Assembly (NCBI RefSeq): GCF_900142445.1
Contig: NZ_FRAV01000002.1
Span: 124,001-188,000, forward strand
Length of the DNA: 64,000 bases
Reading direction: 5' to 3'
Origin: Chryseobacterium polytrichastri
GTDB lineage: Bacteria; Bacteroidota; Bacteroidia; Flavobacteriales; Weeksellaceae
Shown: one piece after another, positions 63,180 through 64,000 of the stretch
How the letters are laid out: every line of letters begins with the position of its first letter
Position numbering within the stretch: position 1 is the first letter of the stretch
Position numbers and translations under genes: made by a program
Notes under the pieces: model-generated
Databases searched by the model: none
Told to the model about the DNA's origin: nothing
Seen by the model: only the letters and a program-made list of their open reading frames with translations

Positions 63180-64000
63180 TTAGATATTATCACAATCTGG
63201 AATATCATCAGGATTACCTTTAAAATACTCATACACCATAGTTTTTTTAAGTCCTGTCAGGTTTATTACTTTTTTAGGAGTAATCTTACCATCTGTATGG
63301 CAATCCCAATTACAGAATAATTCTGATATCAGATTTTTCTTTTCCTGAGTTTTTTGTCTTTTTTCTTGGTTCAGAACTTCTAAGCATTTTCTACTTTTTT
63401 CAACAGGAGTCAAAGTCACATCTTGGAAAAAGAATCTTTTTGTTTTATTGACTCGTGGAGCTTGGCGATCATTGAACGCTTTATCAATTATATTCCGAAC
63501 CTCTTTCGTGTCTAATGGAGTCAGAAGATTAAGCATATTAGCTGTATATATAAGTTTAGAGAGCGTTTCTTTGTCTAGATCATGGTTTAGATGTACCAGG
63601 CGTTTAGCGTACAAACTAAGAGTTTTTTCGCGGTTGCCATCTTTTACCCGTTTAGGCATAAAAGCACTGTGGTATTTTATTTTATCCTCACCGCAATCAT
63701 GAATGCCTTGATCGTTATATTCAAAACTAAGATCTTGGGTGGCTTCATCGAGATTGTGGTATCTTATTTTTCCGTCACGGTGTATACCTATTAAAGTATT
63801 TTCTTTAATGATAGTGTCACGGAAAAACTGAGTTCCAGTGCTACTATGTTCTACTGCTACATCTAAACCAGCTAATAAATCAGCAACAGGAAATACTTCT
63901 ACATTATCATTATAGTAAGCATTCTGGTCATACGGCAATATAGTAAGTCGATCAATTGATACCGCCTGTGGATCATAAGGAATCTTCAACACATTAGCTA
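63180..64000 (-). CDS. primase-like replication protein of a mobile element (5' part cut by the window)
   Basis: The frame runs without a stop off the right edge, so the N-terminus is missing; the GTG at 63992 is not likely to be the real start. The visible 270-plus residues include FMPKRVKDGNREKTLSLYAKRL split by a short loop, DKETLSKLIYTANMLN and DTKEVRNIIDKAF, the pattern of the primase C-terminal domain PriCT-1. The last 40 residues form a helix-turn-helix (GKITPKKVINLTGLKKTMVY). It should support replication of a plasmid, phage or integrative element. A fragment of the same gene lies at 51185-51264. Confidence 0.68.
   Translation of the reverse strand, partial: ANVLKIPYDPQAVSIDRLTILPYDQNAYYNDNVEVFPVADLLAGLDVAVEHSSTGTQFFRDTIIKENTLIGIHRDGKIRYHNLDEATQDLSFEYNDQGIHDCGEDKIKYHSAFMPKRVKDGNREKTLSLYAKRLVHLNHDLDKETLSKLIYTANMLNLLTPLDTKEVRNIIDKAFNDRQAPRVNKTKRFFFQDVTLTPVEKSRKCLEVLNQEKRQKTQEKKNLISELFCNWDCHTDGKITPKKVINLTGLKKTMVYEYFKGNPDDIPDCDNI

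Noticed and set aside
48241-64000. Complete prophage or conjugative element
   Set aside because: No integrase, terminase, capsid, relaxase or tra gene is visible in the window.
1-64000. tRNA, rRNA and CRISPR arrays
   Set aside because: No cloverleaf with the usual GGTTCGAATCC-type arm, no rRNA text and no regularly spaced direct repeats were seen on reading both strands.

Overview
The window looks like a chromosome segment of a Chryseobacterium-type flavobacterium (Bacteroidota). The evidence is AT-rich DNA, Bacteroidota promoter boxes of the TAnnTTTG type in front of many genes, almost no Shine-Dalgarno sites, four exported proteins with type IX secretion (T9SS) sorting tails, a SecDF fusion, and several dispersed palindromes between genes. 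This assignment is inference from gene content; no database was searched.

Bases 1-48,240 are mostly housekeeping. On the + strand come the end of purM, then purN, purH, purD and guaA (de novo purine and GMP synthesis), a GNAT-nitrilase fusion, an AarF-like kinase, a DEAD-box helicase, PEP carboxylase, a sugar-nucleotide operon (aminotransferase, small membrane protein, galE, cytidylyltransferase), an amino-acid permease, hemN and secDF. On the - strand are a 1541-aa repeat adhesin with a T9SS tail, small exported proteins and lipoproteins, an iron alcohol dehydrogenase, a subtilisin-like T9SS protease, a TonB-linked barrel protein, dapF-mltG, pnuC coupled to a GFR-repeat lipoprotein, and a T9SS sugar dehydrogenase. 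Six genes have their -7 promoter box only 4-5 nt before the start codon, which predicts leaderless mRNAs.

Bases 48,241-64,000 are accessory. They begin after the secDF terminator with a second copy of the palindromic element seen at 191-273, then an ArdA-type antirestriction gene, a GT14-like glycosyltransferase, a 1.4-kb gene-poor stretch with a broken piece of a primase gene, and a long nested hairpin (51,933-52,069) with an alternative fold. This leads four small exported or membrane protein genes, the last broken by one extra GT unit in a GT run. Next is a four-gene polymorphic-toxin operon: T9SS propeller protein, 1022-aa YD-repeat protein, 1158-aa RHS protein with a C-terminal Ntox50-like toxin, and a candidate immunity gene. 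It is followed by a second immunity-like gene killed by a single TAG. The right edge holds a primase C-terminal-domain protein of a replicon or integrative element; its fragment at 51.2 kb ties both ends of the island to the same element family. No integrase, transposase, tRNA, rRNA or CRISPR array was recognised.
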